A DNA stretch of 64,000 nt from assembly GCF_001683795.1 (NCBI RefSeq), contig NZ_LIGX01000022.1:1-64000 (forward strand), in the 5' to 3' direction. The notes under the pieces were generated by a model. That model searched no databases and was not told the DNA's origin. It saw only the letters and a list, made by a program, of their open reading frames with translations. Source of the DNA: Neoakkermansia glycaniphila. Its GTDB lineage: Bacteria > Verrucomicrobiota > Verrucomicrobiia > Verrucomicrobiales > Akkermansiaceae. Every line of letters starts with the position of its first letter. The first letter of the stretch is position 1. Below, one piece after another: positions 27,139 through 35,735 of the stretch. Position numbers and translations under genes: made by a program.

Positions 27139-27549
27139 CTAAAGAATCAAATCCGTACCTTCATTCAGATAAAACGGGTACACCATATTGCTGCGCCTGT
27201 TGACGCTATTGATCGTGTAATCCAGCAGAATACGCAGTATCCCCTGCTCATGGTCGATTTTGAATTCGACCGATATCAGTCTGATACGGGGTTCAAACAA
27301 AATCACGGCCCTCTCTATTTCATTCCGAAGAAGAGTCTGTGCCGCCGTATCCATCGCTTCAAAGGCGTATCTGCGCAGATCGCAGCCATAATCGGGGCGG
27401 TGTACCCGCTCTCCCGGAGAACAGCTCAACAAAACACACAAACTCTGCTGTATGTCCTCGTCGCCATCGACCATGTTCACACCATGAGACCTCTTACCGA
27501 ATTCCGGAGGAAAACTCCAGCCCTTGCCTAAAAACGCATTATCATTCAT
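27139..27549 (-). CDS. gp25-like baseplate wedge protein (Afp9-like)
   Basis: A 136-residue protein of the GPW/gp25 family. It contains GEDIQ-type and PGERVHRPDYGCDLRRYAFE segments: the conserved loop that includes Arg and the aromatic-Gly-Cys stretch, then a helix and a closing strand pair. gp25-like subunits are among the best conserved baseplate proteins of phages, T6SS (TssE) and eCIS, where they nucleate sheath assembly. Length and position between the PAAR and J-like genes are as expected. Confidence 0.9.
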   Translation of the reverse strand: MNDNAFLGKGWSFPPEFGKRSHGVNMVDGDEDIQQSLCVLLSCSPGERVHRPDYGCDLRRYAFEAMDTAAQTLLRNEIERAVILFEPRIRLISVEFKIDHEQGILRILLDYTINSVNRRSNMVYPFYLNEGTDLIL

Positions 27550-27562
27550 ATGATTATCGTTA

Positions 27563-27862
27563 TCATCCTATCCAAACATTCGGGCAGCCCAGTACAATGG
27601 AGCCTCCGTGCGCCGTCGTATCCCCCATCCTTGCTGCCGGTTTGCCCCCTATTAACACAGTAGAGGAACCTTTGACAATAGTATCCGGCGGGCCGACGCA
27701 CACGCACATGTCTCCCATGACGGCTGCCGGCAATTTGCCGATCAGCACCGTAGGCACGCCCGGCCCCGCCACAGGGCCTCCCACATGAGGTATGGGAGGA
27801 AGCCCCGGCGTCTGCATGGGGCAGACATGCATATCGCTTATTCTTGCTGCTGGTTGAGGCAT
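27563..27862 (-). CDS. PAAR-domain spike tip protein (Afp10-like)
   Basis: A 99-residue PAAR protein, almost all PAAR repeat: PAARISDMHVC at the start, an LPAAVMGD repeat in the middle and PAARMGDTTAHGG near the end. His, Cys and Asp residues are placed to bind the metal that holds the tip together. In contractile machines this protein sits as a sharp cone on the VgrG spike. No extra toxin domain is fused to it, so the tip itself carries no effector. It lies directly downstream of the VgrG-like gene. Confidence 0.92.
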   Translation of the reverse strand: MPQPAARISDMHVCPMQTPGLPPIPHVGGPVAGPGVPTVLIGKLPAAVMGDMCVCVGPPDTIVKGSSTVLIGGKPAARMGDTTAHGGSIVLGCPNVWIG

Positions 27863-27879
27863 TGTTTTTCCTTTCTTTT

Positions 27880-29655
27880 CTAGTTGATCATAACCATGGC
27901 TCCCTTGATGACCGTCTGCCCCGAAGCGGAAAGCTCCGTCGAGGCATTCCCCTTGATCGTAAAAGAAACCTTTGCCGAAGCCTTCACATTGGTTCCGGTA
28001 ATCACGATATCCGAATTGGCGCTGATTTCAGCCTTGGAGCAGGCTTTCGCGACAATATCGCCTTTCGACTTCAAGAAAATATCCTTTGCGGACGAAAGAG
28101 AAATACCGTCCTTGTCCATGCAAATCTCGTTTTTATGTTCATCGCACAATCTGATGGACTTTTTCTCATCATTGATCTCCACCGTATTCTTGCCGGGAGT
28201 ATGCAGAATGATCGTCTTCTGTTTTTCGTCAAACTTCAGCTCCAGTTTTTCCCGGGTCGTCACGGTCTTGATGTCATTATCCTGCTCGAACCCGAACGGG
28301 GGCTGGTGCTTTTTCCCGTAAAGACTGCCCAGCACGACGGGGTGGCACGGATCATGATTGATGAACCCCACGAGCACCTCATCACCTTTCTCGGGCAGAA
28401 ACAGGCCACCAGCCGCAGCGGTGGCATACGGCGAAGAGAATCGCGCCCAAAGCGCCTTCTTCGAACCATCCATCCAGGGCAATTCCACACGAATACGGCA
28501 CTCCTGCCGGGGATCGTCATGGAGCTGCGTGACAACTCCCGTATGCAGGCCTTCCAGCCCCGGAAGAAACCCGGCTCCCGGAGGAGACGCCACATCCGGC
28601 TCTTCCGTAATCATGGAAGGGCGCACGCCGATGCCCGCCTCGGTCACCCACTCGTTATTCTCGATGGAATGGTGAACGGAACCGATAAAAACATTCCCGT
28701 TGAACCGCTTGCCCAGCCCCTTCAAGGCAATCAGGCAGCCGGGTTCGACTTCGGGCGATCCATAAAAACTGAAACTCCCCTGATAGCGGGACAGCCCCGC
28801 CTTCAACGCCATGCTGTTCACCCATTCTTTCAGGGCGTCGCCTTCTATCGGGGCATCCGTCTGCAGCAGGAGATCTCCGCCGCAGGCAATATCTCCCGGC
28901 TGCAAATCACCCTGTTTATTCAGAGCCGGAGCCGCCGAAGCGATCTTCACCTGCTTTTGCTGCGACGGATCCCATGAAATCCCGGAATAGCGGGCAAACT
29001 GCTCTCCGCCCGACAGGGAACCGTCAAAAGCGATCATATCCAAACCGCAAGTCACAGTCAGCACGGGAGAAGAAGACACCTTCGGCTTGATCGCCATGAT
29101 CTCCTTCCCCTTCACACAGATGAACAGGCCGCAGGCATCCGCCCGAGACAGGGCAAAATCCCAGTCCGTACAATAATACTGCACCATCTCTGGATGCTGG
29201 TACGCCGTCGCATCCGCCTTCACGCTCCCATAGTCGGAAAGCGCCTCCTTGATCATCTCGCTATCCTTCTTCTTCTCGAAAATACGGTTCTTGCGCCCCT
29301 GCGTGGCGGGATAAGCGCAATCGCGGCATTCCACAACCATATGGGCGCGTTCTCCCCGCCCCGCACGAATACCTACCTCCGTGACAATCCCTTCAAAAAG
29401 GGTATCCTGATGATTCACATCGCCAGCATCGAACCGTATCGTACTGCCCGGCTTGAAACAAGCGGCATCCGTCTCCGGAAATACCTGCTTATCCAAATCG
29501 CCTGCATTGAACTTCAATGTGGCCATCCCGATTCTGTTCAACTCCAGCCGGATGGAGGCGGATATCAATTCATGGGAATCATCCAGCCTTTTGCCGTTGC
29601 TGTAAACGCTCCATGCGAGCACTCTGTCTTTATATACCGATGGTGATTTCTCCAT
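27880..29655 (-). CDS. VgrG-like spike protein (Afp8-like)
   Basis: A 591-residue protein combining a gp27-like N-terminal part and a gp5-like C-terminal part. The OB-fold region around residues 360-470 contains RIRVELPWMDG and the hallmark GDEVLVGFINHDPCHPVVLG followed by SLYGK. The last 130 residues consist of short repeated strands (IVITGTNVKASAKVSFTIKG style) that form the spike needle as a triple beta helix. The protein forms the trimeric spike at the tube end, capped by the PAAR protein. Gene order (LysM, VgrG, PAAR, gp25) is standard. Confidence 0.92.
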   Translation of the reverse strand: MEKSPSVYKDRVLAWSVYSNGKRLDDSHELISASIRLELNRIGMATLKFNAGDLDKQVFPETDAACFKPGSTIRFDAGDVNHQDTLFEGIVTEVGIRAGRGERAHMVVECRDCAYPATQGRKNRIFEKKKDSEMIKEALSDYGSVKADATAYQHPEMVQYYCTDWDFALSRADACGLFICVKGKEIMAIKPKVSSSPVLTVTCGLDMIAFDGSLSGGEQFARYSGISWDPSQQKQVKIASAAPALNKQGDLQPGDIACGGDLLLQTDAPIEGDALKEWVNSMALKAGLSRYQGSFSFYGSPEVEPGCLIALKGLGKRFNGNVFIGSVHHSIENNEWVTEAGIGVRPSMITEEPDVASPPGAGFLPGLEGLHTGVVTQLHDDPRQECRIRVELPWMDGSKKALWARFSSPYATAAAGGLFLPEKGDEVLVGFINHDPCHPVVLGSLYGKKHQPPFGFEQDNDIKTVTTREKLELKFDEKQKTIILHTPGKNTVEINDEKKSIRLCDEHKNEICMDKDGISLSSAKDIFLKSKGDIVAKACSKAEISANSDIVITGTNVKASAKVSFTIKGNASTELSASGQTVIKGAMVMIN

Positions 29656-29659
29656 AATA

Positions 29660-30322
29660 TCATTCTTTCTTCAAAGGAGGAAACAGAATAGACGTTCCGG
29701 CTGGAATGTCCCTGAATCCGTTGAGGTTATTAAACCGGGCCACTTCTCCCGCAAACAGGGAATCCCCGTAAATCCGGTAGCACAGGCAGGCCAGCGTATC
29801 GCTCTCCTTCATCACGATAATCCTCGACATATCGGGAGACAGCTTCGTAAACATCTTCTTGTCTTCCCCGCTGCTTCGGAACCCTGAAAAGGACAACTCG
29901 ACTTTTGCCCGCAGAGGAATGCCGCTCGTATTGAAGAGTGTATACTCCACCTTCATGGAATCAAGCTGGCCCTTGAACACCAGCGTTCCATACACGATTA
30001 TCACATAAGACGGGCGATGCCCTTCGCTATTGTACGAATACACACTGTCTTCCAGCGCCTTGATCTTATCATACACCCGGTCCTCCTTCCGTGTGCCTTC
30101 CACCACGCCCGTACAATCCACAATGAAAGCAAAAGCCAGAATCTCCGGCTTATACTTCTCGAAAACATTGTTTCCATTGGTCGTCCCCAGAGCCTTGTCT
30201 TCCTGATACACGATCCCTTTCTCGAATTTCAACGATTCGGGATTGAGCGGCAAGGTCAGCTTTGCCTTGTGCTCCTGTGAATAATTCACATCGGTGTATG
30301 AAAACAATGACAAGAATTCCAT
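29660..30322 (-). CDS. LysM-containing baseplate hub protein (Afp7-like)
   Basis: A 220-residue protein. The N-terminal part starts with a short strand and NPESLKFEKGIVYQEDKALG, typical of Afp7-type tail proteins. The C-terminal 50 residues form a LysM-like domain (VMKESDTLACLCYRIYGDS, then FNNLNGFRDIPAGTSI). In Afp/PVC particles Afp7 connects the spike to the tube, similar to phage gp53-type proteins. The start at 30322 lies 15 bases after the DUF5908 stop. Confidence 0.85.
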   Translation of the reverse strand: MEFLSLFSYTDVNYSQEHKAKLTLPLNPESLKFEKGIVYQEDKALGTTNGNNVFEKYKPEILAFAFIVDCTGVVEGTRKEDRVYDKIKALEDSVYSYNSEGHRPSYVIIVYGTLVFKGQLDSMKVEYTLFNTSGIPLRAKVELSFSGFRSSGEDKKMFTKLSPDMSRIIVMKESDTLACLCYRIYGDSLFAGEVARFNNLNGFRDIPAGTSILFPPLKKE

Positions 30323-30337
30323 TGGGACGCTCCTTCT

Positions 30338-30511
30338 CTATCTTCTGTTTTTTGATCTTTGCAGAGGTTGCAATCTTTGACGGTTCAAAGACAATTCGCG
30401 GATCACATCCTCCTTGAGTCTGCGATACAACTGATCGGAAATCTCCGTCTTCCCGACAATCTTTTTCTCCACGACCGTATTTACGCGGATCTCCTTGATG
30501 ACAATCGCCAT
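30338..30511 (-). CDS. DUF5908-like small eCIS protein (57 aa)
   Basis: A 57-residue protein starting MAIVIKEIRVNTVVEKKIVG, which matches the short DUF5908 family (MPIEIKEL-type start) found in eCIS loci at exactly this place between the tube and LysM genes. The rest is basic and helical and ends RSKNRR. Its ATG shares one base with the TAA of the upstream tube gene (TAATG), so translation is coupled. The function of the family is not known. It is conserved in position and is probably a small structural or assembly factor. Confidence 0.75.
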   Translation of the reverse strand: MAIVIKEIRVNTVVEKKIVGKTEISDQLYRRLKEDVIRELSLNRQRLQPLQRSKNRR

Positions 30512-30969
30512 TATATTTTTCTTTCCAGGATATTATAATTCAATGTCAGCGTCTCGATGGCCAGTCCGCTTTTCTGAGAATCCAGAGCGGACAAGCCCCA
30601 TTTGATCGGAAACGCTCTGGAACATTCCCATGAGGCTGCAACCTCCCCGCGCTCGTTGCACAGAGTGATCACCAGCAGGCTGGGATTGATCCACCCGTTC
30701 CGGGAAAAAGCCAGGCAACTTTTCACCCATTCCGTGATCTTTTCGGAAAGCGGTTCCAAAGGGCGTTTCAACACCAGATTGCCGTGTTTGACCTGTCTGG
30801 GCAGCTTCAGCCATGCGCCGTCATCTCCCTGTTGTTGAGTCTCCTGAAAAACCATTTCCTGATCGAGACCGCTTATCTCCATGAATGAAGCCGCAGCATG
30901 GTCGCTACCCCACTGAAATTCAGCGTGAAAGATAAACCCCAGGGGGTAGCTCCAATCTTCATTTGACAT
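30511..30969 (-). CDS. eCIS tube protein, second copy (Afp5-like)
   Basis: A 152-residue member of the gp19-type tail tube family, with the strand-turn pattern around FHAEFQWGSDHAAASFMEIS, GLDQEM and LVLKRPLEPLSEK, and the C-terminal ETLTLNYNILER. It is shorter in similarity to the neighbouring tube gene than a recent duplicate would be. In Afp particles the second tube protein makes the adaptor ring between the tube and the baseplate hub; I infer the same role here. It lies 11 bases downstream of the main tube gene. Confidence 0.85.
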   Translation of the reverse strand: MSNEDWSYPLGFIFHAEFQWGSDHAAASFMEISGLDQEMVFQETQQQGDDGAWLKLPRQVKHGNLVLKRPLEPLSEKITEWVKSCLAFSRNGWINPSLLVITLCNERGEVAASWECSRAFPIKWGLSALDSQKSGLAIETLTLNYNILERKI

Positions 30970-30980
30970 AAGGATCTACA

Positions 30981-31430
30981 TCAGGCCAACGTAATGCCTT
31001 CATGAACAAGTATCAGCGTCTCCATGGCAACATTGTTTCCATCTGCCTTGAAGCCTTCTACCGTGATCTTCTTCGGCCAGGCATTGGTCAGCTTCCAGCT
31101 TTGGGCAGGCGAGCCGCTTTCATCCAGCAGACTGATCGTCACGGCGCGCCGCTTGATCGTATTCATCTTGACTTCTCCGATCCAATCCCAGAACCGCTTG
31201 TCAGAGACGAAAATACCCTTCTTCAAGGTAATATCCCCGCTCTTCCTCAATCCCGGCATCTTGACCTTCGTGAAATCCTTGCTGTCGCCCGCCCTGTATT
31301 CGATCACATCAAACTCCATATCGAGGCCGGAAACCTCCTTGAACGACATATCTCCTATATCGTCTATACTGACTTTGAAATAAAATTCGGGCAACGGCCA
31401 TATTTCTTTATCCTGTGCTTCTCCTGGCAT
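30981..31430 (-). CDS. eCIS main tube protein (Afp1-like)
   Basis: A 149-residue tail tube protein of the gp19/Hcp-like fold: PLPEFYFKVSIDDIG, SFKEVSGLDMEFDVIEYRAG, then KSGDITLKKGIF and the end VAMETLILVHEGITL. It is the hexameric inner-tube subunit through which cargo passes. It follows the sheath gene in the expected order. The protein has no extension that could be an effector domain. Confidence 0.9.
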   Translation of the reverse strand: MPGEAQDKEIWPLPEFYFKVSIDDIGDMSFKEVSGLDMEFDVIEYRAGDSKDFTKVKMPGLRKSGDITLKKGIFVSDKRFWDWIGEVKMNTIKRRAVTISLLDESGSPAQSWKLTNAWPKKITVEGFKADGNNVAMETLILVHEGITLA

Positions 31431-31481
31431 AATATTTTTATCTAATGGTTAATTGTTTATCCAAATAATAACGACTATCCG

Positions 31482-33161
31482 TCAACTCTTCTGCATTTGT
31501 TGCTGGAAGGTGATTTCAATGAATTCCGCAGGGCGGGAAATGGCGACCAGAACGGTAATCCGCAACATCCCTTCCAGAATATCTTCGGGAGCCATGGTAT
31601 CTCCCAGCCCGACATGCACGCTGAACGCATCCTCGGGCACAGAGCCGGCCAATCCGCCACGCTTCCATACGCCACGAAGGAAATTCTCAATCATGCACTT
31701 CATATTCAGCCATGTATTCGCATCATTAGCTTCAAATACATAAGCGCGGGCTGCATTCTTGATGGATTCTTCAAGGAACAGCATCGTACGGCGCACATTG
31801 ATATAACGCCAATCCAGAGAATTGCCGTCCAGCGTGCGGGCGCCCCATACCTTGATACCTTCACCGATAAACGAGCGGATCGCATTGATGGCTTTTCCGT
31901 TCATGGGTACATTCAAATCCATCTGAGCAGCATTGTCGATAATCTCCGAAGGACTTTGCACATAATTCACGGAAACATTGGCCGGAGCTTTCCAAACGCC
32001 CTTCGTCTGATCCACCATCGTATAAAGACCGGCCATCGCAGCAGATGGCGGCAGCAAATTCAAATGGCTTTTCAGCGCTTTCATAGCCGTCTGATAAAGA
32101 GGGGAACTCTTCACGAGCAGGTAATGCAGATTGACCCGGTTCACGGTCTGCGACTCCGGGCTAATCTCAATGGTATTCTTCTTTTGCTTCTCTTCCGGAG
32201 TCGCTCCACTATCGTCATACTTGTACAAAACTCCATTGATGATCTGGCTTTGCCCTACACTGAGTGTAATCTTTTTCGCCATGCACTGCTCAATCGCTTG
32301 AGCCAAATGGGGATCAGAACCGAAAAAGCGGCGGCAATGCGTTTGGAATCCTTCTCCCAGCTCCACCATGCCCGGCTTGATCTCCGACAGCACGGAAGTA
32401 TTCAGCCACGGATAATAGGCCGCGCCATAGGACAAACCATTGGCGCCGATACCCGTTTGGAATTTTGATATCTGGAGGGCCATCGGCTCATTTTCATCGC
32501 TCTTGGGTTGAACATCGAAAATGGCAAAGCGGTTTTGCATCTTGACGCAGTGATTCAGCATCTGCGTCTGCATATCGCTGCAACTCGCGGAATACGCGGC
32601 TTCAGGAACGACGACCATCGTAATTTCCTGCTCCTTCTCCAAAGCGGATAAGGCGCCTGCAACACTTTCCTTGCTGAGCATCGCACCGTATGTACCTACG
32701 GACACGATATAACACGTGCCGCCGCCATTGGCAAAAAACATCAGCATCTGGCGGTACAGCGTGTATTTATTATCCCCTGTAACGCAAAAGGCATACCCTT
32801 TTTTGACCGACTCGTTCTTCTCATTGGTTTCAACAACCTCCACGACCTGCTGAAATATTCCCGGATCCGGCTTCATCACAGCGTCTTTAGGAGTAATAGC
32901 TCCTTCCGAGTCACGTGAAGCTCCCGGATCATAGGTCTTGATATCGACCTTGAAATCAAGGGAAGGTCCTTCTCCGAAATACTTCACATATTCCGTCATG
33001 GAAGAAATCTTCCACGGCTTCATCAGCAAGGAATCCGCTCCGTTTTCGGCTTTCTGCGTGATTCCGATAAAGGCGGGAATCGCCGTTGGCGCTTCCACGA
33101 CCGAATTGGGAAAAGCGCTCTTTTCCACAATATACACACCTGGTGTTTTGTATTCTCCCAT
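31482..33161 (-). CDS. Contractile tail sheath protein (Afp2/3/4-like)
   Basis: A 559-residue sheath protein. The N-terminus has the family start YKTPGVYIVEKSAFPNSVVE followed by the TAIPAFIGIT stretch, and the C-terminal domain carries the conserved KVWGARTLDG, WRYINVRRTMLFLEESI and LRITVLVAISRPAEFIEI segments that interlock neighbouring subunits. It is the only sheath gene in the locus, whereas Afp has three. The protein contracts around the tube to drive it outward. Confidence 0.95.
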   Translation of the reverse strand: MGEYKTPGVYIVEKSAFPNSVVEAPTAIPAFIGITQKAENGADSLLMKPWKISSMTEYVKYFGEGPSLDFKVDIKTYDPGASRDSEGAITPKDAVMKPDPGIFQQVVEVVETNEKNESVKKGYAFCVTGDNKYTLYRQMLMFFANGGGTCYIVSVGTYGAMLSKESVAGALSALEKEQEITMVVVPEAAYSASCSDMQTQMLNHCVKMQNRFAIFDVQPKSDENEPMALQISKFQTGIGANGLSYGAAYYPWLNTSVLSEIKPGMVELGEGFQTHCRRFFGSDPHLAQAIEQCMAKKITLSVGQSQIINGVLYKYDDSGATPEEKQKKNTIEISPESQTVNRVNLHYLLVKSSPLYQTAMKALKSHLNLLPPSAAMAGLYTMVDQTKGVWKAPANVSVNYVQSPSEIIDNAAQMDLNVPMNGKAINAIRSFIGEGIKVWGARTLDGNSLDWRYINVRRTMLFLEESIKNAARAYVFEANDANTWLNMKCMIENFLRGVWKRGGLAGSVPEDAFSVHVGLGDTMAPEDILEGMLRITVLVAISRPAEFIEITFQQQMQKS

Positions 33162-33187
33162 AGTATTTATTCTATTTTAACATTATT

Positions 33188-34039
33188 TTATATATAACAG
33201 ATTTGTCGGATGGCTCCCTCGCTGCCGGAAGAATATCTTCCGGCCTGAGGACTCGGCAAAAACCGGGCGACTATTCTTTTTCTGGGCGGAACTCTCTGAA
33301 TAATTTCTGAAAGAATCAGATGATATTCATCCTGTTCGAAAGATTTAACGGGTTCCAAAGATGCAATTCTCCAAACGTTTGGTCCGAAGATGCTATCCTT
33401 TTGCGCTTCAGGTGTTCCGAACGAAACACACTGCGAAGCATCTTCCAATAAAAGCCGCGGCCCGCGGTCATCGTCCGGATGCCTGAGAATAAAGAAATAC
33501 TCCCAGACATAACTGCGGGCACGAAACCGCAGCGTCACATCGCAGGATTCCCGATCCATCCGTGAAGCATCCGCTCCTTTGCCGCCGGGGCGTCCTGCTG
33601 TATCCTGGGCTGGGGGAACCATCTTCTCTTCAAGCCATTGCTTGCTGGGTGACCAGACAATCCGGCAGAAATCATTCCCATACCGTTTCTCTTCCCCATC
33701 GATCGGCCTTAATAGGGACATCACATCCAGCTCTCCGCTGCCTTCCACATCGATTCGATACACCTTGCGCGGGTCGTAGCCGTCACATACGGTATACGGG
33801 AAAAAATCCGGCCTGCATATGCGCATGGACAAGATCAATTCGTCACCGTCCATCAATCCGTGAAAACCTTCCCGGAGAGCCAGCCATTCCCACATGCCAT
33901 GCGACAGTTTCCGGAACAGTACCCCACGGCGGCGCATCAACTCGGCGGTACACGGCAAAGGCATCAGCTCAACCATGTCACCGCCATTGGTATACTCGTG
34001 GCGCACACCTACGCGACCCAGGCTTACCCACTCGCTCAT
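33188..34039 (-). CDS. Unknown eCIS locus protein between DUF4255 and sheath genes
   Basis: I do not recognise a family. The 283-residue protein has no signal peptide or membrane segment. It contains VDVEGSGELDVMS- and VWEYFFILRHPDDDRGPRLL-type strand-rich segments in the middle and an Arg-rich end (IIQRVPPRKRIVARFLPSP). Its ATG overlaps the DUF4255 stop by 4 bases and it is followed by the sheath gene 26 bases later, so it is inside the structural operon. An assembly or sheath-related role is inferred from position only. Confidence 0.6.
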   Translation of the reverse strand: MSEWVSLGRVGVRHEYTNGGDMVELMPLPCTAELMRRRGVLFRKLSHGMWEWLALREGFHGLMDGDELILSMRICRPDFFPYTVCDGYDPRKVYRIDVEGSGELDVMSLLRPIDGEEKRYGNDFCRIVWSPSKQWLEEKMVPPAQDTAGRPGGKGADASRMDRESCDVTLRFRARSYVWEYFFILRHPDDDRGPRLLLEDASQCVSFGTPEAQKDSIFGPNVWRIASLEPVKSFEQDEYHLILSEIIQRVPPRKRIVARFLPSPQAGRYSSGSEGAIRQICYI

Positions 34040-34590
34040 GCCTCCTCCTTTCGTATGCCGGAATGAACGAGGGGAGGATCCGTGACAATTCTTCCGCTTC
34101 CGGAGCTTTCGGCAGCATCAATCGCAAGCCTCCGCAATTTGCACATCACGGACGGATAATACTGCCCTCCCAATGTCGTCCAGATATTGTGTACATCCTG
34201 CAAAGACAACCCCGCCATCTCTACCGAATACACTTTCTTTTCAAATTCGAAAGTCGGCGCCGACTGGATGAAATGCAAGGTCGAGGAAAGAACCGCCAGC
34301 GATTCCGCATATCTCTGATCGTCATAAACGGCCGACAGCATCAAATCCAGATTCAACAACAGGGGAGGATAGCTCCGGATATACTCGCCGGAATCCCGCC
34401 GCATGCCGGATGCGTATCCCCCGGCCGCCTCCCGTTCGATATTGATGAGAGAAACAATCAGTTTACAGGGAGGTTCCCCTGTGCGACTGCCAAGAAAACC
34501 GACCTCCGCCACACCTTCCGGTCGGGCAAATTCACGGCGAAGGTATTCATCTAAACGCGCAGCATAAGATGTCAGGATCCTTTTGATCAT
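34036..34590 (-). CDS. DUF4255 (Pvc16-like) tube terminator/cap protein
   Basis: A 184-residue protein with the DUF4255 layout: an N-terminal helix (LDEYLRREF), the IVSLINIEREAA strand, the YPPLLLNLDLMLSA segment and the VYSVEMAGLSLQDVHNIW stretch near the end. In Afp and PVC this protein (Afp16/Pvc16) caps the distal end of tube and sheath and ends polymerisation. Here it is the first gene of the long minus-strand locus, a position seen in Bacteroidetes-type eCIS. No clear promoter could be identified directly upstream. Confidence 0.85.
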   Translation of the reverse strand: MIKRILTSYAARLDEYLRREFARPEGVAEVGFLGSRTGEPPCKLIVSLINIEREAAGGYASGMRRDSGEYIRSYPPLLLNLDLMLSAVYDDQRYAESLAVLSSTLHFIQSAPTFEFEKKVYSVEMAGLSLQDVHNIWTTLGGQYYPSVMCKLRRLAIDAAESSGSGRIVTDPPLVHSGIRKEEA

Positions 34591-35308
34591 ACTTATTTTG
34601 AATGATTGATTGTCGATATGTAAAATCGGTTTTTTGATCCTGCTTTAAAACGCTAGATACACACATCTTATCCAGCTTTCAGCCAGATATGCTTCATGTG
34701 TCTACCCGCACGAAAGTGCCAAAAACCTCATATCTTCATGCGCAATTATTCATTTGAATATATTCCATGCACCGATATGAAAATCTTTCAGCCTTCTCTT
34801 CATTGTATGCAATATTATTTTATTTTCAAACATTTTATACTAACAAATTTATTATTGGGTTTTAAATATAAAACAATTTATTGAAATAAAGCAAAATACG
34901 AAATTCGAAGATTGTTATTATTCTTTTCTTCTCTTTCGGATAAAAAACGAAAACCCAACCGCAAAAGACGTATCAGGGAAATGAACAAGTGCCCCTATGC
35001 GGTCAGACATTCTATGAGGTGATCGCATGGTCGACATCTGTTTTCATGCACCGCCGACAAACCCAATCAATACATCAACTGTCCTCCGCCTCCTATCCGC
35101 AAACAAGACGAAGCCGCAGTTCAAAACAAGAAACGTGAGCGGAAGAATACTTCAGACTGAGATAAACATTCCCAGATATTGCCAGTTCGCACCACAATGT
35201 AAACTCTAGACCTACGCCGGGATGTTGTCTTGCCCCATCTTTTGTAAAATGCGACAAAGGACAGAACAATTTTTAGGAAAGGTAAATCTCCTATCAATCC
35301 ATTCGTCA
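34591..35308 (-). other. AT-rich intergenic region upstream of the eCIS locus
   Basis: About 718 bases without a supportable gene. The stretch 34790-34930 is very AT-rich. It must contain the promoter of the eCIS operon, but I could not find a convincing -35/-10 pair. A 62-codon frame at 35121-35309 (minus) starts at a TAATG overlap with the XRE stop, but it has no recognisable features and I do not call it a gene. Confidence 0.4.
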
Positions 35309-35590
35309 TTATGAAACATCAGGACCGTGACGCGCTACCGCCAGCAAAAATTCATCGGCACCTTCCATAAGAGCATCGATGGGGCACCGCAACACCTTGG
35401 CGAACAGACACACCTCCGCATCGTTCACACGGCGCAAGCCCGTCTCCACCTTCGCCAGCGATTCACGCGACAACTGCCACCCCATAATCTGGCAATGAGC
35501 GATCAACGCCGTTTGCGTCCACTTCTTCGACTTGCGGATACGCCTTAAATTTTCACCGATAATATTCAACCCGATTCGTTTTTGTTCCAT
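35309..35590 (-). CDS. XRE-family helix-turn-helix regulator
   Basis: A 93-residue DNA-binding protein. It is essentially one HTH domain: LRRIRKSKKWTQTALIAHCQ, then LSRESLAKVETGLRRV, the recognition helix region and a short tail. XRE proteins of this size usually repress their own promoter and neighbouring genes. A perfect inverted repeat and an extra half-site lie in the gap upstream, over the promoters of this gene and of the divergent lipoprotein gene. On the minus strand a TAAAAT -10-like hexamer ends 9 bases before the ATG. It could also control the eCIS locus, since it is the nearest upstream regulator on the same strand, but that is inference. Confidence 0.85.
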   Translation of the reverse strand: MEQKRIGLNIIGENLRRIRKSKKWTQTALIAHCQIMGWQLSRESLAKVETGLRRVNDAEVCLFAKVLRCPIDALMEGADEFLLAVARHGPDVS

Positions 35591-35594
35591 AAGT

Positions 35595-35656
35595 CGAACA
35601 TTTTAGCCGTCTGACGCAAAATAATGTTCGCATTTCCGAACATTATTTTGTATAGT
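35595..35656. promoter_or_regulatory. Probable XRE operator and divergent promoters
   Basis: A perfect 14-bp inverted repeat with a 6-base centre (arms 35617-35630 and 35637-35650, core GTTCG...CGAAC). An extra half-site CGAACATT at 35595-35602 overlaps the TAAAAT -10 of the XRE gene (35600-35605, minus strand). On the plus strand TATAGT at 35651-35656 abuts the right arm. A protein bound here would block both divergent promoters. Confidence 0.65.
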
Positions 35657-35735
35657 CTGAACACCGCAACATATAGATACCCTCCAGTACTTCATTTATC
35701 ATATCAATCGAACCCTCACATCCAGCAGAACAAAA

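Noticed and set aside
35121..35309. 62-codon minus-strand frame with TAATG overlap to the XRE gene
   Set aside because: The overlap is suggestive, but the translation has no family features and the base pattern does not look coding.
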